A DNA stretch of 64,000 bases. Source: Pseudomonas peradeniyensis. Its GTDB lineage: Bacteria > Pseudomonadota > Gammaproteobacteria > Pseudomonadales > Pseudomonadaceae. Position numbers and translations under genes: made by a program. Location: contig NZ_JABWRJ020000001.1 in NCBI RefSeq assembly GCF_014268935.2, positions 310,001 to 374,000 on the forward strand. Reading direction: 5' to 3'. The notes beneath the pieces are model-generated. The model was not told the DNA's origin. It worked only from the letters and a program-made list of their open reading frames with translations, and ran no database searches. Shown piece after piece: positions 34,947-43,055 of the stretch (position 1 is its first letter; the number at the start of each line of letters is the position of its first letter).

Positions 34947-35888
34947 ATGGCCGTGGTGGAATCCTTCAGCAGCCTGGAATGCTTCATCCGCAGCGCCGAA
35001 GTCGGCAGCTTTGCCGAGGCGGCCCGGCGCCTGTCGCTCACCCCGGCGGCGGTTGGCAAGAATGTCGCCCAGCTCGAGGCGCGGCTCGGCGTGCGCCTGT
35101 TTCTGCGCAGCACGCGCAAGCTGACCTTGACCGAGGCCGGGCAGCGATTTCTGGCCGAGGTGAGCGAAAGTTTTCGCACCATCCAATACGCCGTGTCCAA
35201 CCTCGCCAATTGCGAAGGGCATCCGTCGGGCGTGCTGCGGGTCAGCATGGGCACGGTGTTCGGGCGCCTGTATGTGTTGCCGTTGCTGGGCGAGTTCCTG
35301 GCCCGCTATCCGGCGGTGACGGCGGACTGGCATTTCGACAACCGCCAGGTCGACCTGATCGGCCAGGGCTTCGACGCCGCCATCGGTGGTGGCTTCGAAC
35401 TGCCGCCAGGGGTGGTGGCACGCAAGCTGACCCCGGCGCACCGGGTGCTGGTCGCTTCGCCGGACTACCTGCGACAGCACGGACCCCTGAGCCGCCCTGA
35501 GCAGTTGCAGACGTGCGCCGGCATCCTTATCCGCTCGCCGCAGACCGGCCGGGTGCGCAGTTGGCCGCTGACCAGCCGTTGGCAGGAGCAACAGCCGCTG
35601 CAACTGCCCCAGCGCCTGACCATGAGCGATTCGGACGCCGCCTGCGTGGTGGCCGAGCAAGGGCTGGGGATCGCCCTGGTCAGCCTGCCGTTCGCCTTGC
35701 CCTACCTGACCGCCGGGCGCCTGAGCCGGGTGTTGCCGGACTGGTATGTGGACGATGGACATATCAGCCTGTACTACGCCGAGCGCAAGCTGTTGCCGGG
35801 CAAGACCCGGGCCTTCATCGATTTCGTGGTGGAGCAGTTCGCCGAGCAGGGGCTGGCGGGGCGCTTCGATGCGTTACAGGGCCATTAA
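34947..35888 (+). CDS. LysR-family regulator beside the SDR gene
   Basis: 313 aa. Winged helix at residues 6-65 (FSSLECFIRSAEVGSFAEAARRLSLTPAAVGKNVAQLEARLGVRLF), then the effector domain with VLRVSMGTVFGRLYVLPLL. CAGGAG 6 nt before ATG 34947 decides the start. The N-terminal pattern resembles the AaeR/DmlR-like subgroup that often controls an adjacent divergent oxidoreductase. Ligand unknown. Confidence 0.9.
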   Translation: MAVVESFSSLECFIRSAEVGSFAEAARRLSLTPAAVGKNVAQLEARLGVRLFLRSTRKLTLTEAGQRFLAEVSESFRTIQYAVSNLANCEGHPSGVLRVSMGTVFGRLYVLPLLGEFLARYPAVTADWHFDNRQVDLIGQGFDAAIGGGFELPPGVVARKLTPAHRVLVASPDYLRQHGPLSRPEQLQTCAGILIRSPQTGRVRSWPLTSRWQEQQPLQLPQRLTMSDSDAACVVAEQGLGIALVSLPFALPYLTAGRLSRVLPDWYVDDGHISLYYAERKLLPGKTRAFIDFVVEQFAEQGLAGRFDALQGH

Positions 35889-35909
35889 TGGCCCCACTAT
35901 AGCGCTCAC

Positions 35910-36392
35910 TCAGGCGATATCGATGATGAACTGCACCTGCGCCGCCCCGGCCACTACCAGGCTCACTTCGTCATCCAGCCGCTTGCCGAGCAGTTGCTGC
36001 CCCAGCGGCGCGCGGGGCGTGATCACCGTCACCAGCTCATCCCCCTCGCCAACCTTCAGCCCGGCCCCTTCCGGCCCGAGGAACAGTCGGCGCCGCTGGC
36101 CCGCCTCATCTTCCAGGGTCACCAGGCAACCGATCTGGATCCCCCGCGCCGGGTCGTAATCGCGCAGCACCAACTGCTGGTAGGTCAGCAACGCCTGGCG
36201 GATCTCGGCGGTGCGCCGCGCCTGCCCGGTGGCCAGGTACGACGCCTCCAGCCCCAGGGTGTCGTACTTGTTCTCGGCGATGTTCTCTTCGGCGGTGGCG
36301 GCCTCGTAGGCGGTCTGGGCGGCGCGGCGCAGCACCTCCATGTCGTGCTCGAGGGTGGCGACGATGCGTTGCAGCAGGCTGGCCTTGTCCAT
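35910..36392 (-). CDS. GreA/GreB-family C-terminal domain protein
   Basis: 160 aa. N-terminal helical hairpin (MDKASLLQRIVATLEHDMEVLRRAAQTAYEAA, ENKYDTLGLEASYLA) with an acidic tip, followed by a GreA/B C-terminal FKBP-like domain (LGPEGAGLKVGEGDELVTVITPRAPLGQQLLGKRLDDEVSL). It may act in the RNA polymerase secondary channel, but the coiled coil is shorter than in GreA, so anti-arrest activity is uncertain. Only 2 bp separate it from the gene upstream on the same strand. Confidence 0.8.
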   Translation of the reverse strand: MDKASLLQRIVATLEHDMEVLRRAAQTAYEAATAEENIAENKYDTLGLEASYLATGQARRTAEIRQALLTYQQLVLRDYDPARGIQIGCLVTLEDEAGQRRRLFLGPEGAGLKVGEGDELVTVITPRAPLGQQLLGKRLDDEVSLVVAGAAQVQFIIDIA

Positions 36393-36394
36393 GG

Positions 36395-36793
36395 TCAGTA
36401 GCAGAACTCCAGCACGTTGGCCTGGCTCTTGTCGGTCGGCGCGGTGCGGTTCTGCTGCAGCCAGAACTGGCACTTGGGGCTGTTGAGGTTGCGCGGGTTG
36501 CCCTGGGCGGCCTCGGCGGCCTGTTGCAGTTCCTGCTTGTGCAGGATCTCCTTGTAGTGCTCGAACATCTGCGATTGGGCGTCAGCCGGTTGTGCCGGCG
36601 CGGTTGCAGGCGCAGGCTGGACCACGGCGGGGACGGCGGTCTCGACCAGTGGCTGCACCTGTGCCGGCCACAGGCGCAGGGCCAGCCACAGGCTCAAGGC
36701 GATGGCCACGGCGCCGAGCCACAGGCCCAGGGCGACGCACAGCACCAGTTGCACGGGTCTGAGGGTGATCTTCAATTCGCGGGGGCGGGGCAT
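36395..36793 (-). CDS. Single-helix membrane protein of unknown function
   Basis: 132 aa. Basic N-terminus (MPRPRELKITLRPVQ), one membrane helix (LVLCVALGLWLGAVAIALSLWLAL), a Pro/Ala-rich linker (VQPAPATAPAQPADA) and a C-terminal helix with two Cys (PKCQFWL...EFCY) expected in the periplasm, possibly a disulfide. The stop lies 2 bp before the start of the GreA/B-like gene, so the two probably form an operon. Family not recognised. Confidence 0.75.
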   Translation of the reverse strand: MPRPRELKITLRPVQLVLCVALGLWLGAVAIALSLWLALRLWPAQVQPLVETAVPAVVQPAPATAPAQPADAQSQMFEHYKEILHKQELQQAAEAAQGNPRNLNSPKCQFWLQQNRTAPTDKSQANVLEFCY

Positions 36794-36928
36794 GGCGGCC
36801 TCCTGGCAGGCGGGTCGATGGGGGCCATTCTCGCATGGCGCGACAGGTTTTTTCAGCGCCGCGCTTTTGCTGGTGGGCAAATATCCGCAAAATCCGCGGT
36901 CTTTTTTCGCAGGTAACGGAACGTGGCG

Positions 36929-38062
36929 ATGAAAACCACCTGGGACATCTTCTGCACGGTCGTCGACAACTATGGCGACATCGGCGTCACCTGGCGCCTG
37001 GCGCGCCAGCTGGTGGCCGAGCACGACCTGGCGGTGCGCCTGTGGGTGGACGACCTGCAGGCCTTCGTGCGCCTGTGTCCGCAGGCCGACAGCCAGGCCG
37101 GGCAACAGTGGCAGCAGGGCGTCGAGATACGCCACTGGCCTGTCACGTGGCAAGGTGCGCAGCCAGCCCAGGTGGTGGTGGGTGCCTTTGCCTGCCAACT
37201 GCCGGACGGCTACGTCGAGGCCATGGCCCGTCAGCCCACGCCGCCCTTGTGGCTGAACCTGGACTACCTGAGTGCCGAAGACTGGGTGGAGGGCTGCCAT
37301 GGCTTGCCTTCGCCCCAGGCCAATGGGCTGCGCAAGTTCTTCTTCTTCCCGGGTTTCACCGAGAACACCGGTGGGTTGCTGCGTGAAGCCACCTTGCTGC
37401 CGCGTTGCCAGGCCTTCCGGCAGACGCCCGGCGAGCGCGCGGATTTCCTCGCTGGGCTGGGCGTGCAGCCCCGGGAAGGGGCGCGGCTGATCTCGCTGTT
37501 TGCCTACGAGAACCCGCAACTGGGCGACTGGCTCGATGCCCTGGCCGCCGATGTGCATCCCACCCACCTGCTGGTGCCGCAGGGGCGCATCCTGGGGGAC
37601 CTCGGCGACTGGCTGGGCGAGGCGGACCTGCCCGTGGGCGCGCTGCATCGGCGCGGGGCCTTGACCGTGCAGGTCCTGCCTTTCGTCAGCCAGGACGACT
37701 ACGACCGGCTGCTGTGGAGCTGCGATTTCAACGCCGTGCGCGGCGAGGATTCCTTCGTGCGCGCGCAATGGGCTGGCGTGCCGATGCTCTGGCACATCTA
37801 CATCCAGGAAGAGAACGCCCACTGGGAAAAGCTCGAGGCATTCCTCGCCCTTTATCGCCAAGGCCTGTCGGCCGCCGCCGGGCAGGCGCTGACCGAACTG
37901 TGGCGCGCCTGGAACATGGATCGCCCGATGGGCCAGGCCTGGCAGGCGCTGCAGCCGCATTGGGACGAGGTGCGCGAACACGCCCGCCAGTGGCAGGCCG
38001 CGCAGGCCGCTCGGCCGGACCTTGCCACGAGGCTGGTACAGTTTTACCTAAATTCGCTATGA
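36929..38062 (+). CDS. earP: EF-P arginine rhamnosyltransferase
   Basis: 377 aa. Transfers rhamnose from dTDP-beta-L-rhamnose to Arg32 of EF-P. The N-terminus WDIFCTVVDNYGDIGVTWRLARQLV carries the conserved Asp of the active site (in NYGDIG), and the C-terminal half has the GT-B donor site around SLFAYENPQL and RGEDSFVRAQW. ATG at 36929 is chosen over a GTG two codons earlier because EarP proteins start MKxxWDIF. Directly upstream of efp, as in other pseudomonads. Confidence 0.95.
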   Translation: MKTTWDIFCTVVDNYGDIGVTWRLARQLVAEHDLAVRLWVDDLQAFVRLCPQADSQAGQQWQQGVEIRHWPVTWQGAQPAQVVVGAFACQLPDGYVEAMARQPTPPLWLNLDYLSAEDWVEGCHGLPSPQANGLRKFFFFPGFTENTGGLLREATLLPRCQAFRQTPGERADFLAGLGVQPREGARLISLFAYENPQLGDWLDALAADVHPTHLLVPQGRILGDLGDWLGEADLPVGALHRRGALTVQVLPFVSQDDYDRLLWSCDFNAVRGEDSFVRAQWAGVPMLWHIYIQEENAHWEKLEAFLALYRQGLSAAAGQALTELWRAWNMDRPMGQAWQALQPHWDEVREHARQWQAAQAARPDLATRLVQFYLNSL

Positions 38063-38110
38063 TACGCGGCCTCGATTTTTATAAATCCATCCAGATTCGG
38101 ATACTTCGTA

Positions 38111-38680
38111 ATGAAAACTGGTAAAGAGCTGAAACCCGGTACCGTACTGCGGATCGACAACGACCCGTGGCTGGTTCAGAAAGCTGAGTTCACCAAGTCG
38201 GGCCGTAACAGCGCGATCATGAAGACCAAGCTGAAGAACCTGCTGACCGGCTACAAGACCGAAACCGTATACGGTGCGGACGACAAGCTGGACGACGTGA
38301 TCCTGGATCGCAAAGAAGCGACCCTGTCGTTCATCAGCGGTGACTCGTACACCTTCATGGACACCACCGACTACACCATGTACGAACTGAACGCCGAAGA
38401 CATCGACGCCGTTCTGCCGTACATCGAAGAAGGCATGGAAGACGTCTGCGAAGCCGTGTTCTTCGAAGGCCGCCTGGTATCGGTAGAACTGCCGACCACC
38501 ATCAGCCGCCAGGTTGTCTACACCGAGAACGCCGCACGTGGCGACACCTCGGGCAAGGTCATGAAGCCTGCCAAGCTGAAGAACGGTACCGAGATCTCGG
38601 TTGCCGACTTCATCCAGATCGACGAGTGGATCGACATCGACACTCGCGACAACAGCTTCAAGGGCCGTTCCAAGAAGTAA
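38111..38680 (+). CDS. efp: Elongation factor P, arginine-type
   Basis: 189 aa. Three-domain EF-P that relieves ribosome stalling at polyproline. Domain I has [12 protein letters not shown] with Arg32 at the loop tip, where lysine-type EF-Ps carry Lys34; this is the EarP-modified class and matches the neighbouring earP. Domains II-III end with [24 protein letters not shown] at 38058-38063, in the end of earP, may be its -10. A strong terminator follows. Confidence 0.98.
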   Translation: MKTGKELKPGTVLRIDNDPWLVQKAEFTKSGRNSAIMKTKLKNLLTGYKTETVYGADDKLDDVILDRKEATLSFISGDSYTFMDTTDYTMYELNAEDIDAVLPYIEEGMEDVCEAVFFEGRLVSVELPTTISRQVVYTENAARGDTSGKVMKPAKLKNGTEISVADFIQIDEWIDIDTRDNSFKGRSKK

Positions 38681-38700
38681 TCCTTCTTGCGATGAGCACG

Positions 38701-38728
38701 AAAAACCCGGCCTTGGCCGGGTTTTTTT
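38701..38728 (+). terminator. efp terminator
   Basis: AAAAACCCGGCC-TT-GGCCGGGTTTTTTT, 20 bp after the stop. Confidence 0.93.
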
Positions 38729-38752
38729 GTGCCTGTGAAACCGTGTCGCCTT

Positions 38753-38802
38753 CATCGCGGGGCAAGCCCGCTCCCACGTGGGAGCAAGCTTGCCCCGCGA
38801 TG
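38753..38802. repeat. Type A REP pair, tight hairpin
   Basis: CATCGCGGGGCAAGCCCGCT and its near complement meet at CCCACGTGGG with almost no loop. It lies 7 bp after the ohr stop and between convergent efp and ohr. Confidence 0.85.
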
Positions 38803-38808
38803 GCGTCC

Positions 38809-39237
38809 TCAGACCGTCACATGCAACCGCACATCCACATTGCCGCGGGTGGCGTTGGAGTAAGGGCAGACCTTGTGCGCCTTCTCCACCAGCCCTTCGG
38901 CGTCGGCCTGGGCCAGGCCCGGCAGGTTGATGTGCAGGTCGATGTCCAGGCCGAAACCGCCCGGGATCTGGCCGATGCCGACCTTGGCGGTGATCGACGC
39001 ATCCGCCGGCAGGGCTTTTTTCTCCTGGCCGGCGACGAACTTCAGCGCGCCGATGAAGCAGGCCGAGTAGCCGGCGGCGAACATCTGCTCGGGGTTGGTG
39101 CCGTCACCACCCGCGCCGCCCAGTTCCTTGGGGGTGCTCAGCTTGACTTCCAGCTTGCCGTCGCTGGAGCGGGATTTGCCATCACGACCACCGGTGGAAG
39201 TGGCTTCTGCGATGTACAGCGGAGTGACCTTTTGCAT
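38809..39237 (-). CDS. ohr: Organic hydroperoxide reductase
   Basis: 142 aa OsmC/Ohr family thiol peroxidase that reduces fatty-acid and other organic hydroperoxides. Catalytic cysteines are C60 in GYSACFIGAL and C124 in KVCPYS; the conserved Arg is in TGGRDGKS and the Glu in NPEQMF. GAGG precedes the ATG. Downstream of ohrR on the same strand, with an inverted-repeat operator in the 130-bp gap, so it should be induced by organic peroxides. Confidence 0.95.
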   Translation of the reverse strand: MQKVTPLYIAEATSTGGRDGKSRSSDGKLEVKLSTPKELGGAGGDGTNPEQMFAAGYSACFIGALKFVAGQEKKALPADASITAKVGIGQIPGGFGLDIDLHINLPGLAQADAEGLVEKAHKVCPYSNATRGNVDVRLHVTV

Positions 39238-39287
39238 CTTGAGCCTCGCTTGGGTGCTGTGCGCCGTCGGCGCTGAGTGGGTATGGG

Positions 39288-39325
39288 TTTAACTTAGCGC
39301 GCAATTATTTAGTGCGCAAGTTAAA
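39288..39325 (-). promoter_or_regulatory. Probable OhrR operator at the ohr promoter
   Basis: TTTAACTT (39288-39295) pairs with AAGTTAAA (39318-39325), with inner GCGC/GCGC half-sites and an AT-rich centre (AATTATTTAG). On the minus strand TTGCGC and TAAGTT, 17 bp apart, could be the ohr promoter, which OhrR binding would cover. Confidence 0.65.
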
Positions 39326-39367
39326 TATTCGACCATTCATCCGAACAGCCATCTCACAGCTTAGACG

Positions 39368-39823
39368 TCAGAGGTTTTCTTGCAGCTGCGCACGCAGGGC
39401 GAGCAGGTCGGCCTGCAGCTTGCGCAGCTGCTCGGCGCTGTGACCGCTGGCCTGCAGAATGCACTGCGGCACGCGCTGGGCCTCGGCCTGCAGGGCGCGG
39501 CCCTTGTCGGTCAACTGCACCAGCACCACCCGTTCGTCCTCGCGGCTGCGGCTGCGCTTGAGCAGGCCTTCGCTTTCCAGGCGCTTGAGCAGCGGCGTCA
39601 GCGAGCCGGGGTCGGTTAGCAGGCGCTGGCTGATCTCGCCCACGGTCAGGCCGTCCTGTTCCCACAACACCAGCATGGCCAGGTACTGCGGGTAGGTCAG
39701 GCCCAGTGCTTGCAGCAGGGGCTTGTAGACCTTGGTCATCAGCAACGAGGTCGAGTGCAGGGCGAAGCAGACCTGGTTGTCCAGCAGCAGCGCGTCGCAG
39801 GGGGCTTGGGTGTCGGCGTTCAT
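39368..39823 (-). CDS. ohrR: Peroxide-sensing MarR-type repressor
   Basis: 151 aa. MarR-family winged helix (LTVGEISQRLLTDPGSLTPLLKRLESEGLLKRSRSREDERVVLVQLT). The sensing Cys is C19 in LLDNQVCFALHS, equivalent to C15 of B. subtilis OhrR. Oxidation by organic hydroperoxide releases it from DNA. AGGA precedes the ATG. Located directly upstream of ohr; a second imperfect palindrome lies before ohrR itself, suggesting autoregulation. Confidence 0.93.
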   Translation of the reverse strand: MNADTQAPCDALLLDNQVCFALHSTSLLMTKVYKPLLQALGLTYPQYLAMLVLWEQDGLTVGEISQRLLTDPGSLTPLLKRLESEGLLKRSRSREDERVVLVQLTDKGRALQAEAQRVPQCILQASGHSAEQLRKLQADLLALRAQLQENL

Positions 39824-39856
39824 GCAGGTCCTTGGAATCGGTAAGGGTTAAAATCT

Positions 39857-39879
39857 AGCACGCCAAAGCTTGGTGCGCT
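39857..39879 (-). promoter_or_regulatory. Possible autoregulatory operator upstream of ohrR
   Basis: AGCACGCCAA-AGC-TTGGTGCGCT, symmetric at eight of ten positions, 34 bp before the ohrR start. It abuts the stop codon of the LysR gene. Confidence 0.45.
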
Positions 39880-40835
39880 CATTGCCAGCGCAGCTCGCTT
39901 CTCAGCGCCAGGTCCCAGGGCGGCACCGGGCTGAAACGGCTCTTGAGGAATTCGAGCAGCAAGCGGCTGCGAGAGTTCGTTTCATGTTCCAGGCGCAGGG
40001 CATAGATGCCGCTGGTCTCGGGCTCCGGCAGGCCGTTGTCACAGAACAGCGGGACCAGTTCGCCACGCAGCAGGTAGTCGCTGATCAGCCAGGTCGGCAG
40101 GTGGGCGACGCCCAAGCCGGCCAGGGCGCCGAACAGCAGGGTCTCGGCGTTGTTGGCGGCCATGCGCATGCGCGCCGGGCGGTACAGGCGGGTCTGGCCG
40201 TCGACCGCGAAGCGCCAGGCGAACGGCGGGGCCAGCCCGTCCCAGTCGAGGCCGTCGTGCCCGGGCAGCTCGCTGGGGCAGGCCGGCACTCCGCGGCTGG
40301 CCAGGTACGCGGGGCTGGCACAGGCGATGCGCACCATGTAGGCCAGGGGCGTGGCCACCAGGCGGGTGTCGGCCAGGGGGCCGGCGCGCAGCACCAGGTC
40401 TACTTCGCCCAGGTGACTGCCGTGCAGGTCGACGAAGCTGTCGATCAGGCGCAGCTGCACGTCGAGCCCGGGGTAGGCCACCAGGAAATCGGCGATGGCC
40501 GGGGCCAGGTGGCGACGGCCGAAGGCGGCTGGTGCGTCGATGCGGATCAAACCTTCCGGGGCATTGCTCAACGACACCGCCTCGGCGCGCGCCAGGCGCA
40601 GCTCCTCGATGATGCGCCGGGCCCGCTCGGCGAAGGCGTTGCCAGCCGGCGTCGGGCGCACGGCGTGGGTGCTGCGCGAGAACAGGCGGCTGCCCACCGC
40701 GCTTTCCAGGTTGTCGATGCGCCGCGCCACGGCAGAGGGCGTCAACGGGTGGCGCCGGGCGGCGGCGGAGAAACTGCCGGTTTCCAGCACGTCGAGGAAC
40801 AGGCTGAGTTGTTCGGTGAGGATGTCAGGGCTCAT
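39879..40835 (-). CDS. LysR-family regulator beside the TauE/SafE gene
   Basis: 318 aa. The winged helix (EQLSLFLDVLETGSFSAAARRHPLTPSAVARRIDNLESAVGSRLF) is followed by an effector domain of the CrgA-like type (RIDAPAAFGRRHLAPAIADFL). Start ATG 40835 is chosen as the standard N-terminus; the open frame continues far upstream but only as antisense to the transporter gene. Divergent from the TauE/SafE gene (117 bp), its likely target. Confidence 0.9.
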   Translation of the reverse strand: MSPDILTEQLSLFLDVLETGSFSAAARRHPLTPSAVARRIDNLESAVGSRLFSRSTHAVRPTPAGNAFAERARRIIEELRLARAEAVSLSNAPEGLIRIDAPAAFGRRHLAPAIADFLVAYPGLDVQLRLIDSFVDLHGSHLGEVDLVLRAGPLADTRLVATPLAYMVRIACASPAYLASRGVPACPSELPGHDGLDWDGLAPPFAWRFAVDGQTRLYRPARMRMAANNAETLLFGALAGLGVAHLPTWLISDYLLRGELVPLFCDNGLPEPETSGIYALRLEHETNSRSRLLLEFLKSRFSPVPPWDLALRSELRWQ

Positions 40836-40952
40836 GGCAGCTCGGTGCTTGTGCGAAATGCGCAAAGCCATTGTGCGCTGCTGTGCGTTTCCCCGCCAGC
40901 CGCGACTGGCTAGCATGCCCTCATTCTCTGAAAGCAGGCGGATGAGGCGCTG

Positions 40953-41702
40953 ATGATCGAGTGGGTGATGTATATCGTGCTGGGGGCCGCGCTCGGCACC
41001 TTGGGTGGGCTGTTCGGCATCGGCGGCGGATTGATCGCCATTCCGGCGCTGGGCGTGCTGTTCGGCCTTGACCAGCAGCTGGCCCAGGGCACCGCCCTGG
41101 TGATGGTGGTGCCCAACGTGCTGCTGGCGCTGTGGCGCTATCACCAGCGCAACCGCATCGAACTGCGCCATGCCGTGCCGTTGTCGCTGTGCAGCTTCGT
41201 GTTCGCCTGGCTGGGGTCGATCTGGGCGGTGGGCATCGATGCCCAGTCGATGCGCCTGTACTTCGTCGGTTTCCTGGTGGCGCTGGCAATCTGGAACGTG
41301 GCGCGGATGTTCCTGCCGGTGCGACCGCCGAGCAACCAGCTGCGTTATCCGTGGCCCTGGCTGGGCGTGCTGGGCAGTTTCGCCGGGACCATGGGCGGGC
41401 TGTTCGGCGTGGGCGGGGCGGTGGTGGCCACGCCGATCCTGACCTCGGTATTCGGCACTACCCAGGTGGTGGCCCAGGGGCTGTCGCTGGCATTGGCGGC
41501 GCCGAGCACCATGGTGACGCTGTTGACCTACGGGGTGCACCAGAGTGTCGACTGGAGCATCGGGATTCCGCTGGCGGTGGGTGGGTTGCTGAGCATCAGC
41601 TGGGGGGTGAAGCTGGCCCATGCGTTGCCGGAGAAGGTGTTGCGCACGCTGTTCTGCGGGTTTTTGGTGGTGTGTGCGGTGATGCTTGGGTTCGAGCTCT
41701 AG
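40953..41702 (+). CDS. TauE/SafE-family membrane exporter
   Basis: 249 aa, about eight helices, with two repeats each starting with a Gly-rich motif: GTLGGLFGIGGGLIAIPAL and GTMGGLFGVGGAVVATPIL. This is the TauE/SafE (sulfite or organosulfonate exporter) family. The actual anion is unknown. The divergent LysR neighbour suggests ligand-induced export. Confidence 0.9.
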   Translation: MIEWVMYIVLGAALGTLGGLFGIGGGLIAIPALGVLFGLDQQLAQGTALVMVVPNVLLALWRYHQRNRIELRHAVPLSLCSFVFAWLGSIWAVGIDAQSMRLYFVGFLVALAIWNVARMFLPVRPPSNQLRYPWPWLGVLGSFAGTMGGLFGVGGAVVATPILTSVFGTTQVVAQGLSLALAAPSTMVTLLTYGVHQSVDWSIGIPLAVGGLLSISWGVKLAHALPEKVLRTLFCGFLVVCAVMLGFEL

Positions 41703-41723
41703 CGAGCCGGGGCCGCGTTGGGT

Positions 41724-41789
41724 CCATCGCCGGCAAGCCGGCTCCCACAGGGGGCGATGCTGTTCTTGTGGGAGCCGGCTTGCCGGCGA
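41724..41789. repeat. Inverted REP pair, CCGGC subtype
   Basis: CATCGCCGGCAAGCCGGCTC and GGGAGCCGGCTTGCCGGCGA arms around CCACAGGGGGCGATGCTGTTC. The same subtype arm appears at 24440-24460. Between convergent TauE/SafE and LysR genes. Confidence 0.8.
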
Positions 41790-41812
41790 AAAGGGTGCGA
41801 AGCACCCTCGAC

Positions 41813-42664
41813 TTACTTGAACCCTTCGACGATGTACTCGGCCATGCAGTCGGTAATCGGCGAATGCTGCTGGTCGTTGCGCAGCAGCATCACATTGGCC
41901 ATGTGCAACTGCGGCAGGCCGTCGTCCGCGCCGAGTATGCGCAGGTCGCCGCCGATCAGGCTCTGCAACTGCGCGGTCACCGCCAGCCCGGCATGCACGA
42001 TGGCGAAGATCGCCGCCAGGCTCGGGCTGGTGTAGGCAATGCGGTACTCGATGCCCTGGCGCTCCAGGGCGTTGCAGGTCCAGGCGCGGCAGAAACAGTC
42101 GGTGTTGAACAGCGCCAGCGGCATCGGCCGCTGCTCGTGGGGGCAGAAACCCTTGGCCGCAGCCCACACCAGGCGCTCCTGGCGCAGCAGCTGGCCGACC
42201 TCGTTGCCCGGCTCGCGGGTGACGATGGTCAGGTCCAGGTCCTGGCGCAGCATCAGTTGCTTGGACGAGTCGCAGTGCACCTCGACATGAATCAGTGGAT
42301 ACGCCTGGGCGAAGCGGGTGAGGATGCCCGGCAGGTAGCGCATGGCGTAGTCGTCCGGAGTGCCGATACGCACCACGCCGACCATGTGCGGCATGCGCAG
42401 GGTGTTGAACACCTCGCCGTGCAGCTTGAGGATGCGCCGGGCATAGCCCAGCAGGACCTGGCCCTCGGCGGTGAGGCGCACCTGGCGGCCGTCGCGCTCG
42501 AACAGCTGGCGCTGCAGGATGTCCTCTTCCAGGCGCTTCATCTGCATGCTCACCGCCGACTGGGTGCGGTTGACCACCTCGCCGGCGCGGGTGAAGCCGC
42601 CTTGCTCGGCGATGGCGACGAAGGTGCGCAGCACGTCCGCGTCGAGACTCTGGTACTGGGACAT
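41813..42664 (-). CDS. LysR-family regulator, LrhA/HexA-like
   Basis: 283 aa. Winged helix (LDADVLRTFVAIAEQGGFTRAGEVVNRTQSAVSMQMKRLEE) with the pattern typical of the LrhA/HexA/PecT group, then VVRIGTPDDYAMRYLPGIL and an effector domain with several Cys (FCPHE, TDCFCRAWTC). Members of this group control motility, exoproducts or virulence, but this one's targets are unknown. Divergent from the DUF1127 gene, 96 bp apart. Confidence 0.88.
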   Translation of the reverse strand: MSQYQSLDADVLRTFVAIAEQGGFTRAGEVVNRTQSAVSMQMKRLEEDILQRQLFERDGRQVRLTAEGQVLLGYARRILKLHGEVFNTLRMPHMVGVVRIGTPDDYAMRYLPGILTRFAQAYPLIHVEVHCDSSKQLMLRQDLDLTIVTREPGNEVGQLLRQERLVWAAAKGFCPHEQRPMPLALFNTDCFCRAWTCNALERQGIEYRIAYTSPSLAAIFAIVHAGLAVTAQLQSLIGGDLRILGADDGLPQLHMANVMLLRNDQQHSPITDCMAEYIVEGFK

Positions 42665-42760
42665 GGCATCAATCTCCGAGATGCATGACATCAGAAACAT
42701 TCGTTGGATTGATCTTAGGCCTGGGCAGAGACTGGAGCCATCCACAAGGAGGGCGTCAAG

Positions 42761-42979
42761 ATGAAAGGTCATTTCAACGTTGCTCACCAGCCTGGGTCTA
42801 CCCTCGGCCACCTGTTGCACGATGCCGGCGGGCGGCTGCTGCGCTGGTACGAGCTGCACCGCCAGCGCGACGAACTGGCGCGCCTGAGCGATGCCACGCT
42901 GCACGACCTGGGGTTGTCGCGAGCCGATATCCAGCAGGAGGCCGACCGGCATTTCTGGGAGGATCCGTTGCGTAAATGA
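42761..42979 (+). CDS. DUF1127 small protein
   Basis: 72 aa. C-terminal DUF1127 region: LLRWYELHRQRDELARLSDATLHDLGLSRADI, a basic, Arg-rich helix plus a short helix. Some DUF1127 proteins in alphaproteobacteria bind RNA or affect phosphate and C1 metabolism; the role here is unknown. AGGAGG-like SD (GGAGGGCG) precedes the ATG. Divergent from the LrhA-like regulator. Confidence 0.85.
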   Translation: MKGHFNVAHQPGSTLGHLLHDAGGRLLRWYELHRQRDELARLSDATLHDLGLSRADIQQEADRHFWEDPLRK

Positions 42980-43055
42980 AGAGGGCTACAATCGCCGGAC
43001 AAGCCTGTCCGGCGATTGCGTCTTTACTGTCTGAACATCAGACGGAGCCCACTTC

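Noticed and set aside
39879..42167. 762-codon open frame on the minus strand
   Set aside because: Only its last 318 codons look like a protein (LysR). The rest is antisense to the TauE/SafE gene and a REP, an effect of high GC.
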